Below are positions 1-8,757 of a stretch of DNA of 64,000 nt, in pieces. Made by a program: the position numbers and the translations under genes. This DNA is from Ruminococcus flavefaciens FD-1. GTDB lineage: Bacteria; Bacillota; Clostridia; Oscillospirales; Ruminococcaceae. Below the pieces are notes generated by a model. It was not told the origin of the DNA and did no database searches. It saw nothing but the letters and a program-made list of their open reading frames with translations. The first letter of the stretch is position 1; each line of letters opens with the position of its first letter. The stretch spans positions 1 to 64,000 of the forward strand of contig ACOK01000093.1 in assembly GCA_000174895.1 (NCBI GenBank), written 5' to 3'.

Positions 1-113
1 TTATCATACTTCATATGAAATGTCAAATGGTTGCACTAATAAAACATATACCCTTACCGATAATAAATCAATATAAAAAACAAAAGATTTTTGCAATTAT
101 TCACAAAATACTG

Positions 114-142
114 TTGAAATAGTATAAATTTTGTGATATAAT
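114..142 (+). promoter_or_regulatory. sigma-A promoter of the GGDEF gene
   Basis: TTGAAA at 114-119 and TATAAT at 137-142 are separated by 17 nt, followed by an AGAAAGG ribosome site just before the ATG at 200. The preceding ~110 bases are AT-rich and show no gene. Confidence 0.75.
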
Positions 143-199
143 ACCTGTGAGTAATTATTTATCATCATTACAATAAAAATTTCAGAAAGGTCGTATCTT

Positions 200-1735
200 A
201 TGAGATCAACATATTCTGTAATATATATAATTCTGATAATCGCACTGCTTTTATGCTGCATTCTTGCCCGACGTTCCGTAAGGCCTACTAAAAATGCTGT
301 CGCTTTTCTCGAGTCTGCACTTATCCCGCCTGTTCTCGGAAACCTTCTCATAGTCGGCACTGCATCAAAGACTATTGCACTAATCGGCTGTTATTTCTAC
401 TATCTCGGTATGGATCTTGTAATGTATGCGCTGGTAATTTTTACTGATGTCTACTGCCGTGGGAATAAGAAAAAAAGCGACAGAAAAGTCCCTGCTATTA
501 TTTATTTATCTCTTGCAGCCGATGCAGTTCAGATGGCGCTGAACCCGATTTTCGGTCACGCATTCACTGTGCAGGCAGTTGACGTTGAAGGAGCACCCTA
601 TTATAAGCTTGTACCATATCTGGGACAGGCGGTCCACAGAATCGTGGATTACAGCGTCTTCATCAGCGTTATGCTCGTTTTCATTGTCGTAACAGCCAAA
701 GCTCCAAGGATCAGCAGGGAAAAGTTTACAGTCGTTCTTATTACCATGGCGGCTGTAGGACTTGTTCAGACCTACAACATCTTCTTTCAGTACGCCATTG
801 ACCGTTCAATGGTCGGATACGGTATTTTCGGAGTAGTCATCTTCTACTTCACTATGATGTACAGACCGCTCCGCCTGCTGGATCGTGTACTTTCCAATAT
901 CGTATCCGGACTGTCGGATGCCTTCTATATTTTTGATCCGAACGGCAGCTGCATCTGGGCTAACGATCAGGGATACACTCTTGTCGGTATTAATCCGAAT
1001 TCAACTGAGGAACTGACAGATAAGCTCATTGATATGTTCGGCGATCCCGGAGATCACTGCGAATCTGTTTCCAAGCACAGGATAGATACCGACGGAACTG
1101 CTCGTTTTTACATTCTCGAAGAAAAACGTGTCAAAGACGAAAACGGACGCCTTGACGGTACTTTTCTCCGTGTGCAGGATATAACCGAAGGCGAAAAGCA
1201 GCTCATGGACCGTGATATTCAGATCGGTCAGATCAGTCAGGAGGCCTACAGAGACTCTCTGACCGGCGTCGGCAGCAAGGCTGCTTACATCAGAAAAGTC
1301 GCTGAGATCAATTCAAAGATCGGCAGCACGGAAACTGAATTTGCTGTTGTTATGGTGGATATGAACAATCTTAAACAGATCAACGACGATTACGGTCACA
1401 AAGCAGGCGACATATACATTAAAGGCTGCTGCCATATGATATGCGAGACCTTCAAGAATTCCCCTGTATACCGTATCGGCGGCGATGAATTCGTAGCTCT
1501 GCTGCAAGGCAAGGATTTCTGTAAACGTGCCGAAAAAACCGCATACCTCCGCAAAGCTTTTGCTGAATCTTTCGATCAGCCCGACAAGGATCCGTGGCTG
1601 AGATATTCCGCTGCTGTCGGACTGGCGGAATTCGCTTCCGATGACAACACATATGAGTTAGTATTCAAGCGTGCCGATAAGGCAATGTATGAAGATAAAA
1701 ATCAATTCAAGGAAATCTACGGCAGTTATCGTTAA
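200..1735 (+). CDS. Membrane diguanylate cyclase (7TM-PAS-GGDEF)
   Basis: Predicted to make cyclic di-GMP from two GTP at the membrane. Residues 1 to about 225 form seven or so hydrophobic segments, resembling the 7TM sensory module of some sensor kinases. Residues ~230-330 look like a PAS domain (LSDAFYIFDPNGSCIWAND), and ~350-505 is a GGDEF domain with an intact signature GGDEF at 427-431 (YRIGGDEF). The RxxD inhibitory site usually found about five residues before GGDEF is not visible, so product feedback through that site is unlikely. The gene lies 75 nt upstream of an EAL gene, which suggests linked synthesis and breakdown of the messenger. The ATG has its own promoter and ribosome site. 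The catalytic call is strong; the ligand sensed by the 7TM/PAS part is unknown. Confidence 0.9.
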   Translation: MRSTYSVIYIILIIALLLCCILARRSVRPTKNAVAFLESALIPPVLGNLLIVGTASKTIALIGCYFYYLGMDLVMYALVIFTDVYCRGNKKKSDRKVPAIIYLSLAADAVQMALNPIFGHAFTVQAVDVEGAPYYKLVPYLGQAVHRIVDYSVFISVMLVFIVVTAKAPRISREKFTVVLITMAAVGLVQTYNIFFQYAIDRSMVGYGIFGVVIFYFTMMYRPLRLLDRVLSNIVSGLSDAFYIFDPNGSCIWANDQGYTLVGINPNSTEELTDKLIDMFGDPGDHCESVSKHRIDTDGTARFYILEEKRVKDENGRLDGTFLRVQDITEGEKQLMDRDIQIGQISQEAYRDSLTGVGSKAAYIRKVAEINSKIGSTETEFAVVMVDMNNLKQINDDYGHKAGDIYIKGCCHMICETFKNSPVYRIGGDEFVALLQGKDFCKRAEKTAYLRKAFAESFDQPDKDPWLRYSAAVGLAEFASDDNTYELVFKRADKAMYEDKNQFKEIYGSYR

Positions 1736-1810
1736 GGCAATACTGCGCAGGGATATCAGGCATACGTTTTGCGTTGATGCCTTAAACCTCAACGAAAGGA
1801 TGTGGATCAT

Positions 1811-2998
1811 ATGAGTTATACTTCTGATGAGATCAGAGCAGCATTGGAGAATAATGAACTTTGTGTATATTATCAGCCTATGTATGTCACTATGACAGGT
1901 ATGCTGAAAAGTGCAGAGGCTCTTGTACGCTGGATAAAACCGAATGGAACACTCGTACCTCCCAATGATTTTATACCGAAAGCCGAGGAGACAGATCTTA
2001 TAATCGACATTGACTGGTTTGTGACTGAAACTGTCTGCCGTACACTTGAAAAGCAGAACTTCATGCCCCAGTTTCCCATATCCGTAAATTTCTCACGCCA
2101 GCATATCCGTGAAAACAATTTCATCGAAAAGCTCACAGCTATCGTTGACAAATATGAGCTACCGCATCCGCTCATAGAGATCGAGATCACAGAATCTGCT
2201 ATGGTCGGAAATGAAGAGCAGCTTTACGACTGGATAGTATCCATCAGAAATGCAGGCTTTACTGTTGCTATCGATGATTTCGGAAGCGGTCTTTCCTCTT
2301 TGCAGTTCGTCAAGGACATCCCCGCCGATGTGCTGAAGATAGACAAATCACTGCTGAGCCATAACTGCGAGGATGAAAAGGAAAGGATAGTCCTCGAAAG
2401 CATATTCACTTTCGCTCACCGACTTAAAATGAAGACAGTGGCAGAAGGCGTAGAGACCAAGGAACAGCTTGCATTTCTGCGATCCTGCGACTGCTACAAG
2501 ATACAGGGCTACCTGTTTGCACGTCCCATGCCCGAGGCGGATTATCTCAGACTATGCCAGTCTCATTTCAGTACAGAGACCATTGAGGACATTCTCCAGA
2601 TACAGAGTCAGACCAGTGCTGTGAATCTGCTTCTTGAAGCGATACTTTACCGCTATCCGCTGATAATATTCACCAATCTCACAAGAAACACATATTACGC
2701 CATGACGTACAAGAATTTCACTTCGACCAATTGTCCGTCCACAGGCATCTTTGACGAACTCATAGACCACGGCGCTGCCAGTATGCATCCCGACGACAGT
2801 GAGATCTTTGCCGCCACATTCAGCAGAAGCAATCTCCTTGAACTGCACAGAAAAGGCGAACGTATGATTCGTCTTACCACCCGTCAGCTTGGCGATGACG
2901 GCATTTACAGGAGAGTCGAGACTGTGGATTGTTTTGTAAACAGCCGTTACTCTAACGATGTTATTGCGATCACTCTCTGCGAAAATCTTCCGGATTGA
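1811..2998 (+). CDS. EAL-domain cyclic di-GMP phosphodiesterase
   Basis: Soluble protein of about 395 residues predicted to hydrolyse c-di-GMP to pGpG. The N-terminal ~245 residues form an EAL domain with the motifs expected of an active enzyme: EALVRW near residue 36, the SVNFS strand, EIEITES, DDFGSG, LKIDK, AEGVET and the terminal IQGYLFARPMP. The last ~120 residues resemble a PAS-like sensory fold, placed unusually after the EAL domain. AAAGGA at 1795-1800 is correctly spaced for ATG 1811; the upstream in-frame GTG at 1802 is too close to it. With the preceding membrane GGDEF protein it forms a synthesis/degradation pair, probably co-transcribed. Signal input is not evident. Confidence 0.9.
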   Translation: MSYTSDEIRAALENNELCVYYQPMYVTMTGMLKSAEALVRWIKPNGTLVPPNDFIPKAEETDLIIDIDWFVTETVCRTLEKQNFMPQFPISVNFSRQHIRENNFIEKLTAIVDKYELPHPLIEIEITESAMVGNEEQLYDWIVSIRNAGFTVAIDDFGSGLSSLQFVKDIPADVLKIDKSLLSHNCEDEKERIVLESIFTFAHRLKMKTVAEGVETKEQLAFLRSCDCYKIQGYLFARPMPEADYLRLCQSHFSTETIEDILQIQSQTSAVNLLLEAILYRYPLIIFTNLTRNTYYAMTYKNFTSTNCPSTGIFDELIDHGAASMHPDDSEIFAATFSRSNLLELHRKGERMIRLTTRQLGDDGIYRRVETVDCFVNSRYSNDVIAITLCENLPD

Positions 2999-3088
2999 AC
3001 GGATCGATTAAATTCCGACCTCTATTATACATATTGTTTATTGTTAGTGCATTTTCTTCGGCAAATGTTTATGAACCCCTGAAATTCG

Positions 3089-3117
3089 TTGACTTTCGCT
3101 GAAAAAGTGAGTATAAT
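3089..3117 (+). promoter_or_regulatory. Promoter of the leucine-rich-repeat dockerin gene
   Basis: TTGACT 3089-3094 and TATAAT 3112-3117 with a 17-nt spacer. A long leader (~100 nt) follows, with a strong AGGAGGGG ribosome site at 3207-3214. Confidence 0.7.
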
Positions 3118-3220
3118 ATAAGAAGAGGCTTACGCTTCACATTGATTCATACGATCAGACATATGCCGGACTATCTGCACTGTAGTACGGTAAAACACTT
3201 ATTAACAGGAGGGGTTAATA

Positions 3221-4366
3221 ATGAAGTCAAGTAAAAAAGTTATGAAGTTCACCGCATTTCTTGCTGCTTTAACTCTTACAGCAGGTATGCCAATGACTTT
3301 ACCCACAGGCAGTTTCTCTGTATCTCCGATCATTGCACAGGCAGAGGAAGAATACAAGGACGGAAACCTTACATTTATGCTTTATGACGATCATGCAGAA
3401 GTTATCAACTTTGATTTTACTGCAACTACTGCCGAGATCCCGGCAACTGTAAAGGGACTTCCGGTAACATCCATAGGTATTTACGCATTTAACGGATCTT
3501 CCGTTACCTCTGTAACAATACCTGATTCGGTTACATATATCGGTCAATGGGCTTTCGCTATGTGCGGCAGCCTGAAGGAAGTTACTATTCCTGACAGCAT
3601 GGAGCATATCGATATCAATGCGTTTCAGTTATGTTCATCTCTGTCTGAAGTCAGCTTCCCTGATAAATTTGTCAAAATATCAGGCGGTGCCTTCGACAGT
3701 ACACCGTGGCTCGATGCAGAGAGAAAAAAGGATCCCCTTGTCATCGTAAACGGTGCTCTCGTAGACGGCAGAACATGCAAGGGTGATGTTGAGATCCCAT
3801 CAACTGTAAAATATATCGCATCAGGAGCATTCCAGAGAAATTCCGATCTGACATCTGTTGTTGTACCTTCAAGTGTAAAAGAAATCAACGACAGTACATT
3901 CTTCTACTGCGACAACCTCGTTTCTGCAACTCTGCCAAACGTTGAACTCATCGACAGCATGGCATTTGACGGCTGCACCAAGCTTTCAGAAGTAAAGCTC
4001 TCTGGCAAGCTTAAATCTATTGCTTCATACGCTTTCGATGACATTTCCGCTTCGGGAACTATCACATTCTACGGCAGCAAGGAAACATGGGATAAGGTAG
4101 AGAAACCTGATGACTGCGAATACCTCAACAAAGCTAAATACATATTCGATGAAAACGCTCAGCCCCCTGAGGATGAAGATGTGGCCGGCGACGTCAATAT
4201 GGATGGCGAGTTCAATGTTTCTGATCTGGTCGTTTTCCAGAAATGGCTGCTTGCAGTTCCGAACACTGAGCTGAAAAACTGGAAGGCTGCTGATATGTGC
4301 AGCGACAATTACCTCGATGTTATTGACCTTTGCACAATGAGAAAAGAACTTACCAAGAAATTATAA
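3221..4366 (+). CDS. Secreted leucine-rich-repeat (BspA/LRR_5) protein with C-terminal dockerin
   Basis: A signal peptide (lysines, then a hydrophobic stretch, cleavage near AQAEE around residue 41) is followed by BspA-type leucine-rich repeats of about 23 residues over residues ~70-300, with recurrent units such as VTIPDSVTYIGQWAF. Residues ~320-381 form a type I dockerin: two calcium-loop segments, GDVNMDGEFNVSDLVVFQ and a second repeat beginning SDNYLDVIDL. Dockerins bind cohesins of a cellulosome scaffoldin, so this protein is probably docked outside the cell. LRR_5 domains commonly mediate adhesion or protein contacts; no catalytic residues are visible. It has its own promoter and terminator. 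The architecture supports a cellulosome-producing Ruminococcus relative. Confidence 0.9.
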   Translation: MKSSKKVMKFTAFLAALTLTAGMPMTLPTGSFSVSPIIAQAEEEYKDGNLTFMLYDDHAEVINFDFTATTAEIPATVKGLPVTSIGIYAFNGSSVTSVTIPDSVTYIGQWAFAMCGSLKEVTIPDSMEHIDINAFQLCSSLSEVSFPDKFVKISGGAFDSTPWLDAERKKDPLVIVNGALVDGRTCKGDVEIPSTVKYIASGAFQRNSDLTSVVVPSSVKEINDSTFFYCDNLVSATLPNVELIDSMAFDGCTKLSEVKLSGKLKSIASYAFDDISASGTITFYGSKETWDKVEKPDDCEYLNKAKYIFDENAQPPEDEDVAGDVNMDGEFNVSDLVVFQKWLLAVPNTELKNWKAADMCSDNYLDVIDLCTMRKELTKKL

Positions 4367-4379
4367 TTCAGTAAGACCG

Positions 4380-4418
4380 ATGGCTGTATAGTTTATCTAT
4401 ACAGCCATTTTCTTTTTA
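4380..4418 (+). terminator. Intrinsic terminator
   Basis: An 11-bp perfect stem (ATGGCTGTATA / TATACAGCCAT) is followed by a T-rich run just downstream of the LRR dockerin gene. Confidence 0.85.
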
Positions 4419-4421
4419 TAC

Positions 4422-4450
4422 TTGAAATTCCAGCGATCACATGGTATAAT
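4422..4450 (+). promoter_or_regulatory. Promoter of the dockerin metallopeptidase-like gene
   Basis: TTGAAA 4422-4427 and TATAAT 4445-4450 with a 17-nt spacer, immediately after the preceding terminator. Confidence 0.75.
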
Positions 4451-4536
4451 ATTACACATAGGAAGAATATTAATGTGGAATATACTCAGCAATGTGCTTA
4501 CAGTTTTTCCGCAAACGAAAAATGAGGTGACTATTC

Positions 4537-7209
4537 ATGAAAAAACGTATGACTGCTGCCGCATTGGGAATAGTGACTGCTATGACTTCATGCCCTTATG
4601 TGATGCAGGCAGATGCAGCAGAAGAAGAATTTGCTGTCCGTGACAAATGGGGATACTGCTCCACTGCAAACTACGCCGAATCCGAACATTTCGTCATTTT
4701 CTACGGCAATAACGACACCACAGGCAAGGTCAATGACGCATTCATAAAGCGCAACCTTGAAGCTTACGAAAGGCTGTGGCACTGCTACACCGAATATCTC
4801 GGCATGACAAATCTGAACGTGGATATCTACGGCAAGAGCACCAAAAAGTACAAGACCAATATATATCTCACCTACACAGGTCTTGATCAGTACAAGGAAG
4901 GCTGGGCATTTATGAGCTCAGAGGACGGCTACGGCATCGAGATAATCAGTCCCGAAGCTATGCTGGACGATCTTACAATTGCTCATGAATTCGGTCACGT
5001 TGTTCACTATCAGCAGCACAACTGGGTAGATCAGGAAATAAGCGGCGCCTGGTGGGAACCCATGGCTAACTGGTTCCGTGAGATGTATCTGGGAAGCTCA
5101 TACAATCCCACTGATACAAAAACAGGCAATTTCGATCCATACCTGCGCAATCTCAGCCTTGCACTCCCCCACGGCCGAAATTACTATGAGACCTGGCCGT
5201 TTCTCGCTTATATAGCTTACAATCCCGATAATCTTGAAGGACTTGGCATCACTTCCATACACCGTCTTCTTTCCGAATCAAAACCTGACGAATATCCGCT
5301 GGACATGATAACACGTATCCTTGGTACGGATGCTCACATCGTTCTCGGCAATTACGCAAAGCGCATGGTCACTTTCGATTTCGGTATGAAAGAGGCTTAC
5401 CGTGAACAGTTCAGAAAAGTCATGAATCAGACTCCTTACTACTGGAATCTGTTCTACACCGTACCCGATCAGACAGCGGAAGGTGCTTACCGTGTCCCGG
5501 AGGAGGAAGCCCCTATGCAGGGAGGACTGAATATCATACCTCTTGAGATCAAAGGTGATGATATCACCGTAAAGCTGAACGGTCTCTCCGACGATCCAAA
5601 CGCAGGCTGGGAGGCTTGTCTGGTGACTGTTGACAAGGACGGAAACTCCTCTTACTCTCAGCTTTTCACCGACGGCGAGGTAATGTCCATAGCGGCAAAC
5701 GGCGCTGAATCTGCATATATCACAGTGATCGGCACTCCGAAAAAATTCGTTCGTGAGAATGCGTTCCATAAGGAGAAGGATTCCTCATACAAAAACGGCG
5801 ACGAACGCAGACGCTACCCTTATGAATTTACGATGACGGGCGCTGATATAGTAAAAAGCGGCGGCTACAGCAAGTCAAAGGGCAAAGCCCATCCCAACGG
5901 AGGCGGTTTTGTTGCTTCTACAGCTAAAGTTGATGATTCTGTGTATGTCGGCCCTGACGCAATGGTACTGGGAAATGCCGTTCTTACGGGGAATGTCCGT
6001 GTGGAGGATCACGCTGTTGTTGCAAATACAGTTACTGCTTCCGATAATGTTGTCATAAGCGGTCACGCTGTGGTTGACGGCGGCGGATGGATATACGTTG
6101 ACAACGGCTGGAAACAAGGTGCGGTCAGACTTTCCGATAATGCCGTCATCTCCGACAGCGCAGTTGTTGCAGGCGGAGTTACAGTATCGGGCAATGCAAA
6201 GGTACTCCAGAAGGCATATATTGCAGATGGCGTTACTCTCTCGGAAAATGCCGTTGCAAAGGGGATGGCCTACGCTTACGGAAAGGGCGGTTATTCAGGA
6301 CAGGTCATACTTGACGGCGACTACGCCAACGAAGAGACACTGAAATCCGGCATCGGATTCGGATGGCTTGATACTGCCAATCCTAAATACACCGACGGAA
6401 TGATCTCAGGCTATGGTTTTGATTCGGAGTGCAGCATCTGGTCTCAGGACCGTCACGCTGCAACCGATGCCATTTTGTGCGGCAATGCTCAATGGACGAA
6501 GGAACGTACCTCTGCAAAGGGTGTTGTATCCCTTGACGGTATCGGTTCCTACATCGAACTGGATAACTCTGTCGTTAAAACCGATGATCTTCAGATCAGT
6601 CTCGGCATTCTCTGGAAAGGCGGCAGCAAGGTACAGGATGTATTTTTTGCAGGCGATGAAAAGGCATACATGAGGCTTACTCCTTCAAATGAAAACGGAG
6701 TTGCCGAATTCACGATAACCGACGGAAAAACAACTCAGTCCCTTACCGCAGACAAGGCGCTGGAAAAAGGCACGTGGTCACAGGTAAGTGTCCGCATCAT
6801 TGACGGTAAGGGCGAACTCATCATAAACAATAAATCTGCCGCTTCTGCCGATGTTTCTCTTACTCCGCTGAATGTACTCAGCGCTTCCGAAAATGATAAT
6901 GCCTATATCGGAAAGAGCAGTATCGCCTCAGATTTCAACGGCGCCGTGGACTACTGCAACTTCTGGTTCAAGCCTGCTGACGAACCCGATATGAAGTACA
7001 GCGGAAAGGAAGAAGCAGACAGTTTCATTATGGGTGACGTCGATCTGAACGGTAAATTCGAGCTGAATGATGCGGTAATACTTCAGCACTGGCTTCTCAC
7101 AGGAAAGGACGAAAAGCTGAAAAGCTGGGAGATGGGCAACTTTATCCCCGACAATTCTCTCGATGTCTTTGACCTTACGGTTATGAAGCGTGAACTTCTG
7201 AAACAATAA
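4537..7209 (+). CDS. Secreted DUF6055-like putative zinc metallopeptidase with beta-helix, LamG-like and dockerin domains
   Basis: An 890-residue secreted protein. A signal peptide (about 1-28) precedes an Svx/DUF6055-like region containing HEFGH at 150-154, an HExxH zinc site, with E174 about 20 residues on as the probable third ligand (gluzincin arrangement). Residues ~455-585 carry hexapeptide-like repeats with alternating small and valine residues (for example VYVGPDAMVLGNAVL), suggesting a beta-helix. Residues ~650-810 look like a concanavalin/LamG-type sandwich, and ~830-890 is a dockerin (GDVDLNGKFELNDAV and a second repeat at DNSLDVFDL). The dockerin predicts cellulosome attachment. 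Peptidase activity is inferred from the motif only; the substrate could be plant cell-wall protein or glycoprotein. It has its own promoter, and its terminator is interrupted by an inserted repeat. Confidence 0.8.
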   Translation: MKKRMTAAALGIVTAMTSCPYVMQADAAEEEFAVRDKWGYCSTANYAESEHFVIFYGNNDTTGKVNDAFIKRNLEAYERLWHCYTEYLGMTNLNVDIYGKSTKKYKTNIYLTYTGLDQYKEGWAFMSSEDGYGIEIISPEAMLDDLTIAHEFGHVVHYQQHNWVDQEISGAWWEPMANWFREMYLGSSYNPTDTKTGNFDPYLRNLSLALPHGRNYYETWPFLAYIAYNPDNLEGLGITSIHRLLSESKPDEYPLDMITRILGTDAHIVLGNYAKRMVTFDFGMKEAYREQFRKVMNQTPYYWNLFYTVPDQTAEGAYRVPEEEAPMQGGLNIIPLEIKGDDITVKLNGLSDDPNAGWEACLVTVDKDGNSSYSQLFTDGEVMSIAANGAESAYITVIGTPKKFVRENAFHKEKDSSYKNGDERRRYPYEFTMTGADIVKSGGYSKSKGKAHPNGGGFVASTAKVDDSVYVGPDAMVLGNAVLTGNVRVEDHAVVANTVTASDNVVISGHAVVDGGGWIYVDNGWKQGAVRLSDNAVISDSAVVAGGVTVSGNAKVLQKAYIADGVTLSENAVAKGMAYAYGKGGYSGQVILDGDYANEETLKSGIGFGWLDTANPKYTDGMISGYGFDSECSIWSQDRHAATDAILCGNAQWTKERTSAKGVVSLDGIGSYIELDNSVVKTDDLQISLGILWKGGSKVQDVFFAGDEKAYMRLTPSNENGVAEFTITDGKTTQSLTADKALEKGTWSQVSVRIIDGKGELIINNKSAASADVSLTPLNVLSASENDNAYIGKSSIASDFNGAVDYCNFWFKPADEPDMKYSGKEEADSFIMGDVDLNGKFELNDAVILQHWLLTGKDEKLKSWEMGNFIPDNSLDVFDLTVMKRELLKQ

Positions 7210-7215
7210 ATAATG

Positions 7216-7534
7216 AGAGGACGGTACATAACTGCTGTACTCTTACAGAAGTTTTTACATGAGTCTATTGAGGGAAACCCTTTTGAAAAAGGGTTCTCCC
7301 TCAAACTCCCTTCCTAAAACTTTCAGTATTAATTTTTGCCCATTATAGGGCGCACTTGAAAGAAATGAAAAATTCTTACTTTACTTGTGTGCGCCCTATA
7401 ATTGGCAAAAATTCTATTAAAAGTCTTTGGAAAGGGGGTACGGGGGAAGAACCTTTCCTCAGAAAGTTTTTCCCCCGATAAATGCGTATAAAGCTTCTGT
7501 AAGAGTACCGAGGTTAATTCCGTCCTCTTTTTTT
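7216..7534 (+). terminator. Intrinsic terminator split by an inserted palindromic element
   Basis: AGAGGACGG at 7216-7224 is the exact complement of CCGTCCTCT at 7520-7528, which is followed by a T run to 7534. Without the 272-bp repeat between them these arms would form an ordinary terminator for the preceding dockerin gene. The element lies in the loop. Confidence 0.65.
7237..7508. repeat. MITE-like palindromic element with 15-bp terminal inverted repeats
   Basis: The ends 7237-7251 (GTACTCTTACAGAAG) and 7494-7508 are perfect inverted repeats. Inside are a second long inverted repeat (7331-7354 with 7389-7413, one mismatch) and two G/C-rich hairpins (around 7276-7310 and 7441-7478). No coding sequence is present. 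Size, nested palindromy and terminal repeats fit a miniature inverted-repeat element moved by a transposase elsewhere, although no clear target-site duplication was identified. Confidence 0.7.
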
Positions 7535-7543
7535 ACTATATAA

Positions 7544-7572
7544 TTGACATTCAGGCAGCTTTGTGATATAAT
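7544..7572 (+). promoter_or_regulatory. Promoter of the cobalamin operon
   Basis: TTGACA 7544-7549 and TATAAT 7567-7572, 17-nt spacer, placing the start site a few bases before the riboswitch P1 stem. Confidence 0.8.
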
Positions 7573-7582
7573 GATTCTGTTC

Positions 7583-7673
7583 GATCCGGAACTGAGGGAA
7601 GTACGGTGAGAATCCGTCACAGCAGTCACTGCCGTGTATGACGAAAGTCAGAAGTCGGATCGCTCGCCGGATC
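7583..7673 (+). promoter_or_regulatory. Cobalamin riboswitch
   Basis: The P1 stem is formed by GATCCGG (7583-7589) and CCGGATC (7667-7673). Between them are the hallmark blocks of the cobalamin family: GAGGGAA, then ACGGTGAGAATCCGTCACAGC, a B12-box-like GTCACTGCCGTG, and GAAAGTCAGAAGTCGG. It is short, like the smaller cobalamin riboswitch variants. The genes downstream encode cobalamin-type binding and ECF transport proteins, which supports the call. A terminator hairpin (7748-7776) lies between the aptamer and the first start codon, so control by transcription termination is likely. Confidence 0.82.
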
Positions 7674-7747
7674 GTAGAGGTAATACGTTTTTGGGCAATG
7701 AAAAACGAAGCCACAAATTTTCGATGCGTCGATTTGCGGCATTTCAC

Positions 7748-7776
7748 TGCTTTCCGTTCAGCGGAAGGCATTTTTA
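7748..7776 (+). terminator. Riboswitch-controlled terminator
   Basis: TGCTTTCCG and CGGAAGGCA form a stem followed by TTTTT, 28 nt before the ATG at 7804. An upstream hairpin (around 7711-7742, GCCaCAAAT / ATTTGcGGC) may be part of the switching structure. Confidence 0.65.
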
Positions 7777-7803
7777 TTGTCAGATCGATTAAGGAGAGAT
7801 ATT

Positions 7804-8757
7804 ATGAAAAAAATCATCCCTGTACTCGCAGCTGCTCTTATTTCATGTTCAGCTGTATCTGTATGTGCATCTGCTGAGGATGCAGTCAATGTCACTGTTA
7901 CTATTTCTGATGGCAGTCCTTCACCTGTTCTGATCCAGCAGAAGGTCAATGTAAAAGATATCGACAACGATGGCAAACTTACTGTAAACGACGCACTTTA
8001 TATCGCTCATGAAGAGAACTTCAGCGGCGGTGCTGCTGCCGGTTATGCTTCAAAAACAGGTCAGTACGGTCTTTCACTTACTAAACTCTGGGGCAAAGAG
8101 AATAACGAAGCTTTCGGTTACTATGTAAACAATGTTGCTTCTATGGGTCTGGCTGATCCTGTTTCAGAGGGCAACAGCATCTATGCATTCATTTATACAG
8201 ACGTTACCGGCTATTCAGACGCTTACTCATGGTTCGATAAGAATGCTGCTGAATCTAAGCAGGGCGATGAGATCGAACTGACACTTTCACGTGCTGCTTT
8301 TGATGCTGCATGGAATCCTGTTACTCTCCCCGTGGAAGGCGCTTCAATTACAATAAACGGCAATTCTACAAATTACAAAACAGATGCAAACGGCAAGGTC
8401 ACTGTAAAGCTTGACGATGCAGGAAGAAACCTCATCAGCGCTAAGTCTGACACTCTTACCCTTGTTCCGCCTGTATGCGTTGTCAACGCCGAGGCTGTGA
8501 CTGCTGTAACAACTGCACAGGCTGAAACTACAACTACTACAGAGGCAGCAACTACTACATCATCCGATACAACAACTGCGGAATCTACAACCGCTGCTTC
8601 TTCAACTTCCGCTGCAGCAACTACAACTGCAAAAGCCGGCACATCCTCAAAGAATGATTCTCCTAAGACCGGAGATACGGGTGCAGGCACTGCTGTGGTT
8701 ATCCTCGGAACAGCTGTATGCACCGCATTTGCTCTGAGAAAAAAGAATGAAGATTAA
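7804..8757 (+). CDS. Sortase-anchored DUF4430 (transcobalamin beta-domain-like) surface protein
   Basis: A signal peptide (1-24, ending CASAED) precedes a DUF4430-type domain (about 28-165) with the typical segments AFGYYVNNVASMG and IYAFIYTDVTGYSDAYSWF. A further beta-rich segment (~170-215) and a long Thr/Ser/Ala-rich linker (~220-285) follow. The end is a sortase-type signal: SPKTGD, a hydrophobic helix, then RKKNED. DUF4430 is related to the C-terminal beta domain of animal transcobalamin and intrinsic factor. With the cobalamin riboswitch upstream and the ECF transporter downstream, the inferred job is to bind corrinoids at the wall and hand them to the transporter. The start is ATG 7804 behind AAGGAGAG; an earlier in-frame ATG at 7777 has no ribosome site. 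The last 11 nt overlap the next gene. Confidence 0.8.
   Translation: MKKIIPVLAAALISCSAVSVCASAEDAVNVTVTISDGSPSPVLIQQKVNVKDIDNDGKLTVNDALYIAHEENFSGGAAAGYASKTGQYGLSLTKLWGKENNEAFGYYVNNVASMGLADPVSEGNSIYAFIYTDVTGYSDAYSWFDKNAAESKQGDEIELTLSRAAFDAAWNPVTLPVEGASITINGNSTNYKTDANGKVTVKLDDAGRNLISAKSDTLTLVPPVCVVNAEAVTAVTTAQAETTTTTEAATTTSSDTTTAESTTAASSTSAAATTTAKAGTSSKNDSPKTGDTGAGTAVVILGTAVCTAFALRKKNED

Noticed and set aside
7210..7540. CRISPR array suspected because of repeated palindromes
   Set aside because: The repeats are nested inverted repeats of one element, not regularly spaced direct repeats with unique spacers. No CRISPR array or cas gene was seen anywhere in the window.
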